Source: Albimonas pacifica (GTDB taxonomy: Bacteria > Pseudomonadota > Alphaproteobacteria > Rhodobacterales > Rhodobacteraceae). Taken from it: DNA of 64,000 nucleotides. Shown here one piece after another: positions 1 to 9,736 of this stretch; the first letter of the stretch is position 1; each line of letters opens with the position of its first letter. Position numbers and translations under genes: made by a program. The stretch is from NCBI RefSeq assembly GCF_900113695.1, contig NZ_FOQH01000005.1, forward strand, positions 310,001-374,000, given 5' to 3'. The notes beneath the pieces are model-generated. The model was not told the origin of the DNA. It saw only the letters and a list, made by a program, of their open reading frames with translations, and ran no database searches.

Positions 1-43
1 TGCGGCGGATGTCGGCGAGGTCGGATCCGAGGCCGATGATCAT
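1..43 (-). CDS. acpS: holo-[acyl-carrier-protein] synthase, N-terminal fragment
   Basis: Only the first 14 codons are in the window; the rest lies beyond the left edge. Read on the minus strand from the ATG at 43, they give MIIGLGSDLADIRR. This matches the conserved start of AcpS, where the Asp of the GSDL segment binds magnesium. AcpS moves the 4'-phosphopantetheine arm of CoA to acyl carrier protein in the cytoplasm. The LysE-type gene upstream is on the same strand about 60 bp away. The match is short but distinctive. Confidence 0.8.
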   Translation of the reverse strand, partial: MIIGLGSDLADIRR

Positions 44-104
44 GGGCAGAGCTCCGGGCAGGGGGCGGAGGGCGGCCGCGGGCGGGCCGGCGCCCGCGCG
101 GGGG

Positions 105-731
105 TCATCGCGAGAGGCTGCCGGTCAGCAGCGCCGCGCCGGCGGCGGCGAAAAGGACGGCGAAGCCCCCCTCGAGCCAGCGGCGCAGGCGGGCGTAGAC
201 GGCCCGGGCGCGGCGGGTGGAGAAGGCGAGCGCGAAGCCGGGGAACAGGATCGCGCCGCAGGTGGCGGTGGTCAGCGCCACCTCGGCCAGCGCCAGCGGC
301 GGGGCGGCCGGGTCCACGACCAGCGCGAAGAGCGAGCCGAAGAAGAGGATCGCCTTGGGGTTGGCGAGGTGCATGAAGAGGCCCCGCCGCCAGGCGCGGC
401 GCAGGTCGCGCCCGTCGACCGCGCGCGCCGCGGGCGGCGTCGCGCGCGCGGCGTTGCGCGCCGAGATCCAGGCGAGGCGCATGAGGTAGGCCGCGCCGGC
501 GTAGCGCACGACCTCCAGCATCCAGGCGTTGGCGAGCATCACCGCCGACATCCCCAGCGCCGCCGCGAGGCACCAGGTCACCGACCCGCACCACACCCCC
601 GCCGCGAGCGCCAGCGCCGCCCGCCGCCCCGAGGCCATGGCGGTGGCGCTGATCGCCATCACCGAGGGGCCGGGCGAGAGCACGGTGGCGGAATAGATCG
701 CGGCGATCATCAGCAGGTCGGAGAAGGGCAT
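105..731 (-). CDS. LysE/RhtB-family amino-acid exporter
   Basis: The protein has 208 residues if it starts at the ATG at 731. That start places the family's first membrane helix at the N-terminus; an upstream in-frame start would only add a Pro/Arg-rich tail. Hydrophobic segments alternate with short charged loops, as in the six-helix LysE/RhtB fold. The early LSPGPSVM segment and the later HLANPKAILFFGS segment are family hallmarks. The family exports amino acids or related small molecules across the inner membrane; the substrate cannot be read from sequence. It lies just upstream of acpS on the same strand and may share its transcript. Confidence 0.85.
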   Translation of the reverse strand: MPFSDLLMIAAIYSATVLSPGPSVMAISATAMASGRRAALALAAGVWCGSVTWCLAAALGMSAVMLANAWMLEVVRYAGAAYLMRLAWISARNAARATPPAARAVDGRDLRRAWRRGLFMHLANPKAILFFGSLFALVVDPAAPPLALAEVALTTATCGAILFPGFALAFSTRRARAVYARLRRWLEGGFAVLFAAAGAALLTGSLSR

Positions 732-993
732 CGGGACGCTCGGCGACGCCGGCGGCAGCCGGCCGGGAGGGAGGCGCAGCGTGGCAGCCGGGCGCAGGCG
801 CGGCAAGGGGGGCGCTGCGAGCGGCGGGCGCCGGGGGCTTGTCGGACCTCGGCGCCCTGCGGGCGCCGTCGGCCCGCCCGCCCCCGGCTTGCGCCGGGAT
901 CCCCCGGTCCGCCCGGCGCGGGCCGCGCGCGGAAGCTCCGCGTCCGGTCCGGGCGGGAGCGGGGGGAGGGGTCGGGGGCGGGCCGCGGTCGGC

Positions 994-1791
994 TCAGACC
1001 ATCGGCGCGTCGGTCATGCGGTGCAGGCGCGCGACCACGTCGCGATCGAGCTTCAGGGCGGAGGCGAGGTCGCGGAACCAGGCGCGCTCGGCCTCGGTGT
1101 CGATGTCGACCGCGAGGAGCGCGCCGAGGTAGACCTCGATCGCCGCCTCGGGGCGGGAGACGCCGCGGGCGATCTCCTGCAGGTCGACGGGGCGGCGCAC
1201 GGCCTCGCGCACCGCCTCGCGCTCGTCGGGGGTGGCCTCGCCGTCGGTCATCTGGGCGAGGATCGCGTCGAGCTCGCGCTCGTCCACGTGGCCGTCCACC
1301 TGGGCCGCGGCGATCATCGCCTGAAGGACCAGCTTCTCGGTCCGCGGATCGGTGAGGGCTTCGAGCTCCTCGGGCGCGGGCTCGGCGGAGATCGAGGTGT
1401 CGCCCGGGGCGGCGCCCGCCTGGTGCTCGCGCCAGGCCTTGAGGGCGACCGTGCCCAGCACCGCCATGGCGCCGCCCTTGGCCGCGCCCGACAGCCCGCC
1501 GCCCAGCAGGCCGCCGGCCAGCGCGCCGAGGCCGCCGATCTTGGCGCCGCTCATGCCGCCGACCTGTTCGGTGGTCAGGAACTGGCGGGCGAGGTCCATC
1601 AGGCCCCCGCCGCCCGTGGCGCCGGCGCCGCCGGAGCCCCCGCGCGCGGCGGAGCCGCCGAGCAGGGACTGCAGGATCCGGTCGGCGCCGCCGCCGGCCT
1701 CGGCCCGGCCGACCCCGCTGCGCAGGCGGTCGTGGGACTGGCTCGCGAGGCCCTTCTGCAGCAGCCCGCCGATGATGTTGCCGAAGCTCAT
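994..1791 (-). CDS. DUF533 / TerB-like (YebE-type) protein
   Basis: The protein has 265 residues. It starts with MSFGNIIGGLL, has a Gly/Ala-rich stretch at about 40-125 that could cross or lie on the membrane (GGLGALAGGLLGGGLSG), and ends in an acidic helical domain from about residue 145. That domain carries AAAQVDGHVDERELDAI, the metal-binding-like motif of the TerB/DUF533 fold. Members of this family, such as E. coli YebE, are inner-membrane proteins of unknown function, often linked to envelope stress. No tellurite-resistance genes are nearby, so a role in tellurite resistance is not implied. It appears to be a single gene. Confidence 0.8.
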   Translation of the reverse strand: MSFGNIIGGLLQKGLASQSHDRLRSGVGRAEAGGGADRILQSLLGGSAARGGSGGAGATGGGGLMDLARQFLTTEQVGGMSGAKIGGLGALAGGLLGGGLSGAAKGGAMAVLGTVALKAWREHQAGAAPGDTSISAEPAPEELEALTDPRTEKLVLQAMIAAAQVDGHVDERELDAILAQMTDGEATPDEREAVREAVRRPVDLQEIARGVSRPEAAIEVYLGALLAVDIDTEAERAWFRDLASALKLDRDVVARLHRMTDAPMV

Positions 1792-1996
1792 GTCGTTCCT
1801 TTCGCGACCCGGGACCGGACGGGCCCTGGCGGGCCGCCCTCTTCCGCCTGAGGTAGGCGTCCGCGGCCGCGATCCAAGCCCGCGCCGGGTCCGGGGGCGC
1901 GCGCGGGGTCGCCGGCGGACCCGGCCGCGCGGGCGGGAGGCGTCCGGCGCCCTGCGCGCCGGGGCGGCGCCGACGCCCGGCCCGGGCCCGCGCGGG

Positions 1997-2971
1997 TCAG
2001 CCGGCGACGGGCTCGTCGGCGGCGGCCTCTTCCTCGGCCGCGCGGTCGGCCCGGCCGATCAGCGCGGTGTCGTAGGGCGTGGTCTGGTAGATCTGGTTGA
2101 CCCAGTTCCCGTAGAGCAGGTGCGCGTGGCTGCGCCAGCGGTCGAGCACCGGCTTGGTCGGATCGTCGCCGGGGAAGTAGTTCCGGGGCATCTGGATCGG
2201 CCCGCCCGCGGCGACGTCGCGGTCGTATTCCGCGCGCAGCGTGTCGCGGTCGTATTCGAGGTGGTTGAACATGTAGAGCGCCCGCATCCCCGGATCGTCC
2301 ACCAGGCAGGCGCCGACCTCGTCCGAGGCGATCAGGGTCTTCAGCCCCACGCCCTGGGGGAAATCGCTCTCGCGCGTCTCGGTCCAGCGGGAGACGGGCA
2401 CCGAGAAGTCGTCCGAGAAGCCGCGCAGATAGGGCGAGGAGGGCTCGAGCACCCGGTGGCGGTAGATGCCGAAGGCCTTGTCGGAGAGGTCGCGCTTGGG
2501 CACGCCGCGGTAGTGCGCCAGCATCGCCTGGCCCCCCCAGCACACGCCCAGCGAGGCGTGCACGTGGGTCTGGGCCCAGTCGAAGATCCGGCACAGCTCG
2601 TCCCAGTAGGTCACGGACTCGAAGGGCAGCCGCTCGACCGGGGCGCCGGTGACGATCAGCCCGTCGAAGCGCCGGCCCGAGGCCTCGATCTCCGCGAAGG
2701 GGGCGTAGAACGCCTCGAGATGCTCGGGCGAGGTGTTGCGGCTCGCGTGCTCGGTCATGCGGATCAGCGTCAGCTCGATCTGCAGGGGGGTGGCGCCGAT
2801 CAGACGGGCGAACTGGGTCTCCGTCTGCACCTTGGTGGGCATCAGGTTCACGAGGCCGATGTGCAGCGGGCGGATGTCCTGCCGGACGGCGGCGTCGTCC
2901 GACATGACCATCACGCCTTCCCGGTCGAGAACCTCGATCGCGGGGAGGCCGGCGGGGATCTTGATGGGCAT
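1997..2971 (-). CDS. metA: homoserine O-acetyltransferase, MetA type
   Basis: The protein has 324 residues and aligns along its whole length with the MetA/HTS family, the first committed step of methionine synthesis from homoserine. The catalytic cysteine is C144 in [10 protein letters not shown]237 and E239 in FNHLEYD complete the active site. The acyl-CoA-selecting position carries Glu ([12 protein letters not shown]113). In characterised MetA proteins Glu here goes with acetyl-CoA and Gly with succinyl-CoA, so an acetyltransferase is predicted. No SAM riboswitch was recognised in the 71-bp leader. The upstream ATPase gene is on the same strand. Confidence 0.93.
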   Translation of the reverse strand: MPIKIPAGLPAIEVLDREGVMVMSDDAAVRQDIRPLHIGLVNLMPTKVQTETQFARLIGATPLQIELTLIRMTEHASRNTSPEHLEAFYAPFAEIEASGRRFDGLIVTGAPVERLPFESVTYWDELCRIFDWAQTHVHASLGVCWGGQAMLAHYRGVPKRDLSDKAFGIYRHRVLEPSSPYLRGFSDDFSVPVSRWTETRESDFPQGVGLKTLIASDEVGACLVDDPGMRALYMFNHLEYDRDTLRAEYDRDVAAGGPIQMPRNYFPGDDPTKPVLDRWRSHAHLLYGNWVNQIYQTTPYDTALIGRADRAAEEEAAADEPVAG

Positions 2972-3042
2972 GGCGGAACCTTACGGCGGAAACCTGGGCG
3001 ATAGGGCGACGCGGGCCGCGGCAGGGCGCCGCGGGGGTGGGC

Positions 3043-3924
3043 TTACATAGTCGACGCGTCGCGTCTGTCCAGAGCGCGGGCGATCAGGTCGGCGAACTCG
3101 GCCTCGCTCTGCACGGCGGCGATCTCGTCGGCCTCGACCGTCAGGCCCCAGCGGTCGGCGATGGCCTGGTAGCGGGGGCGGCGCCCCTCGATCAGGCGCG
3201 CGAAGCCCCAGCGGATGAAGGCGTCGGGGTCGACCTGGTCGGGCGCGCAGCCCTCTTCCTCGAGGTAGGCGGCCCAGAACTCGAGCAGCTGGTCGTCGCG
3301 ATAGTACATCGGCTTGGGCGCCCGGTCGAAGCGCGCGATCAGCGAGGCCACGTGCTCGTCCCCCCCGCGGATGTAGATCGGCAGCATCGCCCGGCTGAGC
3401 GCCGAGAGCACCGGGTCGCGGGGGTTGTCGGGATCCACCACCTCGCAGATCGAGCCGGAGGTGTCGCAGACGAAATGCGGGTAGCCGTAGAGCTCGCGCG
3501 CCCGCTCGGCGAAGGCGCGGGCGTCGAGCATCGAGGCGATCTCCGCCTCGCGGTGCAGGCGCTGGCGGCGGACGTATTCGTCGAAGTCCATGCCGCCGCG
3601 CTCGGGGTCGCCGGGCTTGCCCAGCCAGGTCGAAAGGGGCGTGAGGTTGTGGAACGACAGCTTCGAGCGGATCGAGAGGCTGTCGGAGCGCAGCAGCTCG
3701 CGCAGCTTGGGCGACTTCATCGCCTCGCGCTTGAACTCGTCGGTGATGCGCTCGCCGAGGTAGCGGGTGCCGATGCGGTAGTCGACGGAGTAGTGGAACC
3801 ACTCCCCCTCCTCGCGCAGGATCGAGGAGAGCCGGGTCTTGCCGACCCCCGACATGCCGATCAGCGCGACCGAGCGCTGCGGGGCCGAGAGCCAGGCGTC
3901 GGGGGTGTCGTAGAGCATCGTCAT
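3043..3924 (-). CDS. P-loop ATPase of unknown function
   Basis: The protein has 293 residues from the ATG at 3924; the in-frame extension upstream is Arg/Pro-rich and looks non-coding. A Walker A motif, GMSGVGKT, lies at residues 23-30. The next segment resembles nucleotide or shikimate-type kinases (RLSSILREEGEWFHYSVDYRIG). The remainder is charged and helical, with FVCDTSGSICEV near the middle as a possible second nucleotide-contact region. No export signal or membrane segment is seen, so it should be cytoplasmic. It lies 71 bp upstream of metA on the same strand, but this does not by itself point to methionine metabolism. I cannot name a function. Confidence 0.75.
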   Translation of the reverse strand: MTMLYDTPDAWLSAPQRSVALIGMSGVGKTRLSSILREEGEWFHYSVDYRIGTRYLGERITDEFKREAMKSPKLRELLRSDSLSIRSKLSFHNLTPLSTWLGKPGDPERGGMDFDEYVRRQRLHREAEIASMLDARAFAERARELYGYPHFVCDTSGSICEVVDPDNPRDPVLSALSRAMLPIYIRGGDEHVASLIARFDRAPKPMYYRDDQLLEFWAAYLEEEGCAPDQVDPDAFIRWGFARLIEGRRPRYQAIADRWGLTVEADEIAAVQSEAEFADLIARALDRRDASTM

Positions 3925-4118
3925 GTCCCTGCCGCGCCGTCGCGGGCGCCTCCGTTCCCTTACGCGGTTAGCGGATGCGGCGGGGGATGGAAAGGGCGCG
4001 TCCCCGGCGCATCGGCCGCGCGCGGACCGGGCTGCGGGGGCGGGGCGTGATTTGACTCCGCCGCTCCGGCCGCTCATGGAAATGAACGGGAAACGCTGAC
4101 GGCTGGGAGCCGAAGACC

Positions 4119-5465
4119 ATGGGCAAGGGCAGAACCGTCCTGACGGTGACCGAGGCGGGGCGCGCGCTGGGCACGCCGACGCTGTCGCTGATCGTGGCGC
4201 TGGCCAAGGGCGGGGTGAAGAGCACCGACGTGACGCCGCAGGGCGACGGCACCGGGCTGCTGGTGCTCTATTCCGACCGGCTGCGCATGGACGTGCGGGT
4301 GGAGCTGAAGGCGAACGGCAAGCCGGGCGACATCGTCGACCTGGCGCTGCGCGACCGCTTCGCCGTGAAGACCTTCGCGATCATGGAGAACGTGCAGGCC
4401 GACTACGGCGCGGTGCGCAAGGCGGTCAAGCGGCTGGAATACGTGCTCGAGGGGCGCGAGCCCACGATCGACGACGCGGTCCGGCTGATCGCGCTGCTGC
4501 GGCTGCCGATGAACGTGGACGGGACCGACGGCTACGACGTCCTCGTCACCGGGCGCGGGGGCGGGGTGCTGCGGGCCGGCGGGGGGAACGACGACGTCTT
4601 CTTCACCGGGCCCGGGCGCATCGACGGCGGCGCGGGGACCGACACGCTCGACCTCAAGTTCTTCCGCGCCCTCTACGGCCGGCGGGCCGAGGTCGACATC
4701 GATCTCAAGAAGGGCGTGATGACGCTGCCGGGCGGCAAGACCGTGAAGCTCGCCTCGCTCGAGCGGGTCGAGGGCGAGGGCGAGCGCGACGTGATTCGCG
4801 GCGCCGGGCGGGCCGAGACCTTCGAGGGCGGCGGCGGGCGCGATGCGCTGGTCGGGCGGGGCGGCGCGGACGCGCTGTTCGGCGAGGGCGGCGCGGACCG
4901 GATCTTCGGCGGCTCGGGCGCGGACCTGCTGGTCGGCGGCGCCGGCGGCGACCTGATCAAGGGCGCCTCGGGCGACGACCGCATCGACGGGCAGGACGGC
5001 GACGACGACCTGCACGGCGGCGGCGGCGGCGACCAGGTCCTGGGCGGCGCCGGCCGCGACCGGCTGTTCGGCGACGGCGGCGCCGACACGCTCGACGGCG
5101 GCGAGGGCGCCGACACGCTCTTCGGCGGCGACGGCGACGACACGCTGACCGGCCACGCGGGCGACGACGTGCTGGTCGGGGGCGCGGGCTCGGACGTGAT
5201 GGTGGGCGACGACGCCGGGATCTTCGGCGCGGACGAGTTCCGCCTCGACGGCGCCGGCGACGCCGTGGACCGCGTGCTCGACTTCCGCGCCGGCGAGGAC
5301 GCCTGGGGCGTCGCGGGGCTGACCCTCGACGACCTCGAGATCGTGGCCGTCACGGGCGGCTTCGCGGTGGAGCTCGCCGCCGACGGCACCCGCATCGCCG
5401 AGTTCCGGAGCTCGGCCGACCTGGGAAGCGTCCAGGAGCTGGAAGACGGGTTCATCCTGATCTGA
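4119..5465 (+). CDS. RTX (GGxGxDxL) calcium-binding protein 1
   Basis: The protein has 448 residues. An N-terminal region of about 150 residues has no family I recognise. A dense array of RTX nonapeptides follows, from about residue 228 to 365, with repeats such as GGAGRDRLFGDGGADTLDG. Such repeats form a calcium-bound beta-roll in secreted proteins. The C-terminus is acidic and ends in hydrophobic residues (EDGFILI), as expected of a type I secretion signal. There is no N-terminal signal peptide. No ABC exporter or membrane-fusion gene is nearby. A second RTX gene lies beyond ppa. No enzymatic domain was seen. Confidence 0.88.
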   Translation: MGKGRTVLTVTEAGRALGTPTLSLIVALAKGGVKSTDVTPQGDGTGLLVLYSDRLRMDVRVELKANGKPGDIVDLALRDRFAVKTFAIMENVQADYGAVRKAVKRLEYVLEGREPTIDDAVRLIALLRLPMNVDGTDGYDVLVTGRGGGVLRAGGGNDDVFFTGPGRIDGGAGTDTLDLKFFRALYGRRAEVDIDLKKGVMTLPGGKTVKLASLERVEGEGERDVIRGAGRAETFEGGGGRDALVGRGGADALFGEGGADRIFGGSGADLLVGGAGGDLIKGASGDDRIDGQDGDDDLHGGGGGDQVLGGAGRDRLFGDGGADTLDGGEGADTLFGGDGDDTLTGHAGDDVLVGGAGSDVMVGDDAGIFGADEFRLDGAGDAVDRVLDFRAGEDAWGVAGLTLDDLEIVAVTGGFAVELAADGTRIAEFRSSADLGSVQELEDGFILI

Positions 5466-5491
5466 CGGCGCTCGGCGCCTCCCGGAAAACG

Positions 5492-5520
5492 GAACGCCCG
5501 GCCGCATCGGCCGGGCGTTC
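5492..5520. terminator. bidirectional hairpin between RTX gene 1 and ppa
   Basis: A perfect inverted repeat (12-13 bp arms, 3-nt CAT loop) lies 26 bp after the RTX stop and 54 bp from the ppa stop. Both genes converge here. On the plus strand the A-rich run before it and the GTTCG after it give only a weak U-tract. Confidence 0.7.
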
Positions 5521-5573
5521 GTCGTCTGCGGGTCTCGCCTGGGCGAGGGCGGGGCCCCGCGGGGCCCGGCGCC

Positions 5574-6110
5574 TCACTTCTTCACGGCGTCGACGGACTT
5601 CTGCAGGATCGCCTCGGCCTCGGCCTTGTCGCCCCAGCCGATGACCTTCACCCACTTGCCGGCCTCGAGGTCCTTGTAGTGCTCGAAGAAGTGCTTGATG
5701 CGCTCGCGGGTCTTGGGGGCGATGTCCTCGAGGTCCTGGATGTGGGCCTGGAAGGGATCGACCTTCTCGACGGGGACGGCGATCAGCTTGTCGTCCATGC
5801 CGCCGTCGTCTTCCATCTTCAGCACGCCCACCGGGCGGCAGCGGATCACGACGCCCGGGGCCAGGTCGAAGTCGCACAGCACCAGCACGTCGGTCGGGTC
5901 GCCGTCGTCATGCAGGGTGTTGGGCACGAAGCCGTAGTTGCAGGGGTAGAACATCGGCGTGTTGACGATGCGGTCGACGAAGACGGCGCCCGAGTCCTTG
6001 TCGATCTCGTACTTGACGGGGGCGCCGCCGCCGGCGCCGCCGGTGATCTCGATCACCACGTTGATGTCGGAGGGCGGGTTCTTGCCCGCGGGGATCGCGT
6101 CGAGGTTCAT
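5574..6110 (-). CDS. ppa: inorganic pyrophosphatase, family I
   Basis: This 178-residue protein has the usual length for bacterial soluble pyrophosphatase, which hydrolyses PPi to phosphate in the cytoplasm and so drives biosynthetic reactions. The signature acidic cluster HDDGDPTDVLVL (about residues 67-78) supplies the metal-binding aspartates. YEIDKDSG, FVDRIVNTPMFYPCNYGFVP and the WVKVIGW segment near the end match the family. It is transcribed toward RTX gene 1 and shares a hairpin terminator with it. It appears intact and is a typical housekeeping gene. Confidence 0.97.
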   Translation of the reverse strand: MNLDAIPAGKNPPSDINVVIEITGGAGGGAPVKYEIDKDSGAVFVDRIVNTPMFYPCNYGFVPNTLHDDGDPTDVLVLCDFDLAPGVVIRCRPVGVLKMEDDGGMDDKLIAVPVEKVDPFQAHIQDLEDIAPKTRERIKHFFEHYKDLEAGKWVKVIGWGDKAEAEAILQKSVDAVKK

Positions 6111-6342
6111 GACAGGTCCTTCGTTCGGCGTCCGGAATGAGCCGCGCGGCGCTTAACACGGCTTGTTGCGCCGCGGAAGGGGCGGGGAGCCGCAGGGGCC
6201 GCCGCCGCCCCGCCGCCCCCGCGCCGAGCCGCGGCGCCGAAGCCGCGATCGCGCCCGCCAAATCGTTTGACGGGCGGGTCCGGGCCGGGGCAAGCGGGTC
6301 GCGACGCGACGATTTCATTCCGCCATTCCAGGATTGTCCCCG

Positions 6343-8064
6343 ATGCCCTACCAGCCCCCGATCCGCCTGTCGTTCCGCCAGGCGCCCGACGGTCTCGACC
6401 TCGGCCGCCGCGTGGCCGAGATCGCCGCAGGCGCCGCCTCGCCGGTGCTGGTCGCCACCGGCGACGGGCTGCGGCGGATCGAGGTCTCCGAGGCGATGGT
6501 CTCGATCCCCGAGATCGACCCCGCCCCGGGCGGCGTCCTTTACTTCGACGTCGAGCCGCGTCGCCGCGTCGAGATCGTGACCCGGCTGACGGTCGAGGAG
6601 CCCTCGGGCCAGTCGGTGGTGGTGCGCGGCCTCGAGGTGACCGCGCGCTCGGTCCTGCGCTGGCTGGAGCGGGCCTCCGACGACCCTGCCGGGGCGAAGA
6701 TGCCCGCCGCCTGGTTCCGCGGCCGCGACCTCGTGGTGATCGGGGGCGCCGCGAACGAGGACCTGGCCGGCCGCGCCGGAGACGACCTGGTGCGCGGCGG
6801 GGCGGGGTTCGACTCGATCTTCCTCTCCGCCGGGAGCGACGCGATCCACGGCGGCCGCGCCCTCGACCGCCTGGTGATCGAGGGCGCGCCCGGGGGCGTC
6901 CACGTCGACCTGCGCGCAGGCGTCTACCGGGCCGAGACCGGGGCGGGCGAGATCCACGGGATCGAGCGGGTCGAGGGCGCGCGGGGCGACGACGCGATGA
7001 TCGGCGGCGCGGGCGCCCATACCTTCCTGGGCCGCGGCGGAACCGACGACCTTCGCGGCGGCGCCGGCGCGGATCTGCTGTTCGGCGGCGCCGGGGCCGA
7101 CGCGCTCTTCGGCGGCGCGGGCGACGACCGGCTGGTCGACGACCGGGGCCGGGACGCGCTCTTCGGCGGCCAGGGCGACGACGACCTCTTCGTCGTCGGC
7201 GGGCGCGGCGGCCGGATGGAGGGCGGGCGCGGCCAGGACGCCCTTTGGGGCGGCGAGGGGGCCGAGACGGCGCTCGGCGGCGCCCAGGACGACCTGCTGC
7301 GGCTGCGCGGGGGCGACGATGCCGGCTACGGCGGGCGCGGCGACGACCTGCTGCTCGGCGAGGCGGGCGACGACGCGCTGCATGGCGGGCAGGGCGCCGA
7401 CCGGCTCTTCGGCGGCGCCGGCGCGGACCGGATCGCGGGGGATGCCGGCGCCGACCTGCTGGTCGGCGGGGCGGAGGACGACGCCCTCTCCGGCGGCCGG
7501 GGCGCGGACGAGCTGCTGGGCGACGCGGGCGACGACGCGCTGCTGGGCGAAGGCGGCGCCGATTACATGGACGGCGGGGCGGGCGACGACACGCTGTTCG
7601 GCGGCGCGGGCGGCGACACGCTCCTCGGCGGCGAGGGCGACGACCGGCTGGAGGGGGGCGAGGGCGACGACGTGCTGACCGGCGACGGCGCGGGCTACGC
7701 GATCCTCGAGCCGCTCACGCCGCCGCGCGAGGTCCCCTCGGCGGCCTGGACCCACGTCTCGACCGGCGGCACGGGCTGGGGCGACGCCGGCTTCGGGATG
7801 ACGATCGAGCTGTCGACGCTTCCCGACGCGGCCGCCCCGGGCGGGGCGGACGTGTTCGTGCTCGACGGACGCGGCGTCGACACGGTGACCGACTTCGAGC
7901 AGGGGCTGGACCGGATCGAACTCGCCCCCGGCCTCGGCTTCGCGGACCTGCGCTTCGAGGCCGAGGGCGACGACCTGCGCCTGGTGATCGACGCGGACGA
8001 CCGCGCCGTCGGCGTCCTGCTGGGCGCGGGCGGCCTGACGCTGGGCGCGGACGACTTCCTCTGA
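6343..8064 (+). CDS. RTX (GGxGxDxL) calcium-binding protein 2
   Basis: The protein has about 573 residues from the ATG at 6343; a TTG three codons upstream is less likely. An N-terminal domain of about 130 residues ([20 protein letters not shown]...) precedes a long RTX repeat array at roughly 140-460, then a C-terminal beta-rich domain with [24 protein letters not shown]. That last element is typical of the region after the repeats in type-I-secreted alphaproteobacterial proteins. There is no Sec signal. Its layout resembles RTX protein 1 across the ppa gene, but the N-termini differ. No catalytic domain is evident; an adhesin or surface-layer role is possible but unproven. Confidence 0.87.
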   Translation: MPYQPPIRLSFRQAPDGLDLGRRVAEIAAGAASPVLVATGDGLRRIEVSEAMVSIPEIDPAPGGVLYFDVEPRRRVEIVTRLTVEEPSGQSVVVRGLEVTARSVLRWLERASDDPAGAKMPAAWFRGRDLVVIGGAANEDLAGRAGDDLVRGGAGFDSIFLSAGSDAIHGGRALDRLVIEGAPGGVHVDLRAGVYRAETGAGEIHGIERVEGARGDDAMIGGAGAHTFLGRGGTDDLRGGAGADLLFGGAGADALFGGAGDDRLVDDRGRDALFGGQGDDDLFVVGGRGGRMEGGRGQDALWGGEGAETALGGAQDDLLRLRGGDDAGYGGRGDDLLLGEAGDDALHGGQGADRLFGGAGADRIAGDAGADLLVGGAEDDALSGGRGADELLGDAGDDALLGEGGADYMDGGAGDDTLFGGAGGDTLLGGEGDDRLEGGEGDDVLTGDGAGYAILEPLTPPREVPSAAWTHVSTGGTGWGDAGFGMTIELSTLPDAAAPGGADVFVLDGRGVDTVTDFEQGLDRIELAPGLGFADLRFEAEGDDLRLVIDADDRAVGVLLGAGGLTLGADDFL

Positions 8065-8111
8065 GGCCCGGCCCGGGGACCGGCGTCCCCGGGCCGCGGG
8101 ACGCGCGGCGT

Positions 8112-9050
8112 TCAGCCCGCCGCGCGCCGGCGCTCGGCGCGCAGGTTGATCAGGTTCGCGGTCAGCACCAGGGCGGCGCCGGCGAAGACGGCGGTCTCCA
8201 GCGGCTCGGCATAGAGCAGCATGCCCACCACGGCGATCATCGGCAGGCGGCCGAAGTCCATCGGCGCGACCACCGTCGCCGGCGCGCGCGCCAGCGCCCG
8301 GGCCACGCAGTAATGCGCCGCCAGCCCGCAGAAACCGATCAGCACGATCCACGGCCAGGTGCGCCAGGGCAGGGCGAGGTCGAGGTCGACGCCTGCGCAG
8401 GCGAAGCCCATCGCCGCCTGGATCGCGCACATGAAGAACATGATCGAGACGGTGCTCTCGCTCGCGCTCAGCCGCTTGGTGAGCATGATGTTGAAGGCGA
8501 AGCCCACCGCGGCCGCCAGCGCCGCCGCCTGGCCCGCCCCGAAGGCCGCGCCCGCCTCCCCCGCCCAGGGGCGCGCGATCACCAGGATGCCGGCGAAGCC
8601 GATCGCGGCGGCCAGGAGGCGGGCGCGCGCGAAGCGCTCGCCCAGCACCAGGGGCGCGAGGAGCGCGATCCAGATCGGCGAGGTGAACTCGTAGGCGAAG
8701 ACCTGGGTCAGCGGGATCACCGCGACGGCGTGGAACCACAGGTTCTGGCCGGCGAAGTGGAACGTGTTGCGCACCAGGTGCAGGCGCATCCGCCGGGCGC
8801 GGATCAGGGGCAGGGCGCCCGTGGCCGAGGCCGCCGCCAGCACGATCGCCAGCGAGATCACCGAGCGGTAGGCTAGGATCTCGAACGTGTCGAGCTCGGC
8901 CGCCGCCTCGCGCCCCGCCACCGCCAGCGCCGAGAAGCAGCACAGCGCCAGGGCCATCCAGCCCGCCGCGGCCAGCGGGCTCTCGGCCAGGGGCGCGGGA
9001 GCGTCGGCCAGCAGGTCCGCCGGCGGGCCTCCGGGCGCCTGGGGGCTCAC
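8112..9050 (-). CDS. DMT-superfamily (EamA) permease
   Basis: The protein has 312 residues when read from the GTG at 9050. This start is chosen because its GTG overlaps the aroQ TGA as GTGA, a normal coupled junction, and because no ATG stands before the first helix. About ten hydrophobic segments form two EamA repeats. The [22 protein letters not shown] stretch is typical of the family's second repeat. These inner-membrane carriers usually export or import metabolites; the substrate is unknown. Coupling to aroQ suggests co-expression but not necessarily an aromatic substrate. Confidence 0.85.
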   Translation of the reverse strand: MSPQAPGGPPADLLADAPAPLAESPLAAAGWMALALCCFSALAVAGREAAAELDTFEILAYRSVISLAIVLAAASATGALPLIRARRMRLHLVRNTFHFAGQNLWFHAVAVIPLTQVFAYEFTSPIWIALLAPLVLGERFARARLLAAAIGFAGILVIARPWAGEAGAAFGAGQAAALAAAVGFAFNIMLTKRLSASESTVSIMFFMCAIQAAMGFACAGVDLDLALPWRTWPWIVLIGFCGLAAHYCVARALARAPATVVAPMDFGRLPMIAVVGMLLYAEPLETAVFAGAALVLTANLINLRAERRRAAG

Positions 9051-9505
9051 GCCCGGGCGTCCCGGTCCGCGTCGGCCATGTCCGCGGCCGCGTGCAGCGC
9101 CATCAGGTAGCCCGGCGCGCCGAAGCCCATGATCACCCCGTCCGCGCGGAACGACACGTAGCTCAGGTGCCGGAATTCCTCGCGCCGGTGGGTGTTGGAC
9201 AGGTGCAGCTCGATCACCTTGCCCTCGAAGGCGCGCAGCGCGTCGAGGATCGCGACCGAGGTGTGGGTGTAGGCGCCCGCGTTGAGGATCACCACGTCGA
9301 CCGCGCCGCGCGCCTCGTGGATCCAGTCGACCAGCGTCCCCTCGTGATTGGTCTGGCGGAAGTCCACCCGCACGCCCCGTCGCTCGGCCGCGTCGGCGCA
9401 GCGCGCCTCGATGTCGGCGAGCGTGTCGGCGCCGTAGATCTCGGGCTCCCGCAGGCCCAGCAGGTTCAGGTTGGGGCCGTTGAGGATCAGGATGCGGGCG
9501 GTCAT
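9047..9505 (-). CDS. aroQ: 3-dehydroquinate dehydratase, type II
   Basis: This 152-residue protein is a typical type II dehydroquinase, the third step of the shikimate pathway. Seen in the sequence are [19 protein letters not shown] with the active-site Tyr at about residue 24 and Arg at 20, [17 protein letters not shown] with the substrate-binding Asn, and IELHLSN with the catalytic His. The enzyme normally forms a cytoplasmic dodecamer. It is the first gene of a two-gene unit with the downstream DMT permease. A 231-bp intergenic region separates it from the divergent FAD oxidoreductase. Confidence 0.97.
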   Translation of the reverse strand: MTARILILNGPNLNLLGLREPEIYGADTLADIEARCADAAERRGVRVDFRQTNHEGTLVDWIHEARGAVDVVILNAGAYTHTSVAILDALRAFEGKVIELHLSNTHRREEFRHLSYVSFRADGVIMGFGAPGYLMALHAAADMADADRDARA

Positions 9506-9736
9506 GTCGGCTCTCCGGGGCGCGGATCGAGGGCGGGGCGCGCACTCAAGCCGATAACCGGCCGGCGGGCAAGGGGTCGCGCGACCCTGCGTCGGACCCC
9601 GGCGCCGGGGCCCGGCCGCGGCCCCCGGGCGGGCTCCCGGACGGGCGCGGAGGCGCCGCCGCCGCGGCCTCGCGCAGGCTTGACCGCGGCCGGTCCGGGG
9701 CCGAGCGTGGCGCGCGGAACCGAGCGGAGGCGAGAC

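Noticed and set aside
860-990. GGCGCCCTGCGGGCGCC palindrome near the LysE gene
   Set aside because: It shares the core of the dispersed palindromic element but lacks the long arms and the 31-nt block, so it is not counted as a copy.
2972-3042. SAM-II or SAM/SAH riboswitch before metA
   Set aside because: SAM riboswitches are known upstream of metA in alphaproteobacteria, but the 71-bp leader is too short and shows neither the pseudoknot stems nor the conserved loop sequence I would expect.
4800-5180. Apparent tandem DNA repeat in RTX gene 1
   Set aside because: The periodicity comes from the coding of Gly/Asp nonapeptides and is explained by the protein family; it is not an independent repeat element or a CRISPR array.
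5908-8943. Minus-strand open frame of about 1,000 codons opposite RTX gene 2
   Set aside because: It is the mirror of the GGxGxD repeats on the coding strand. Its product is a low-complexity Ala/Val/Arg sequence with no start signal.
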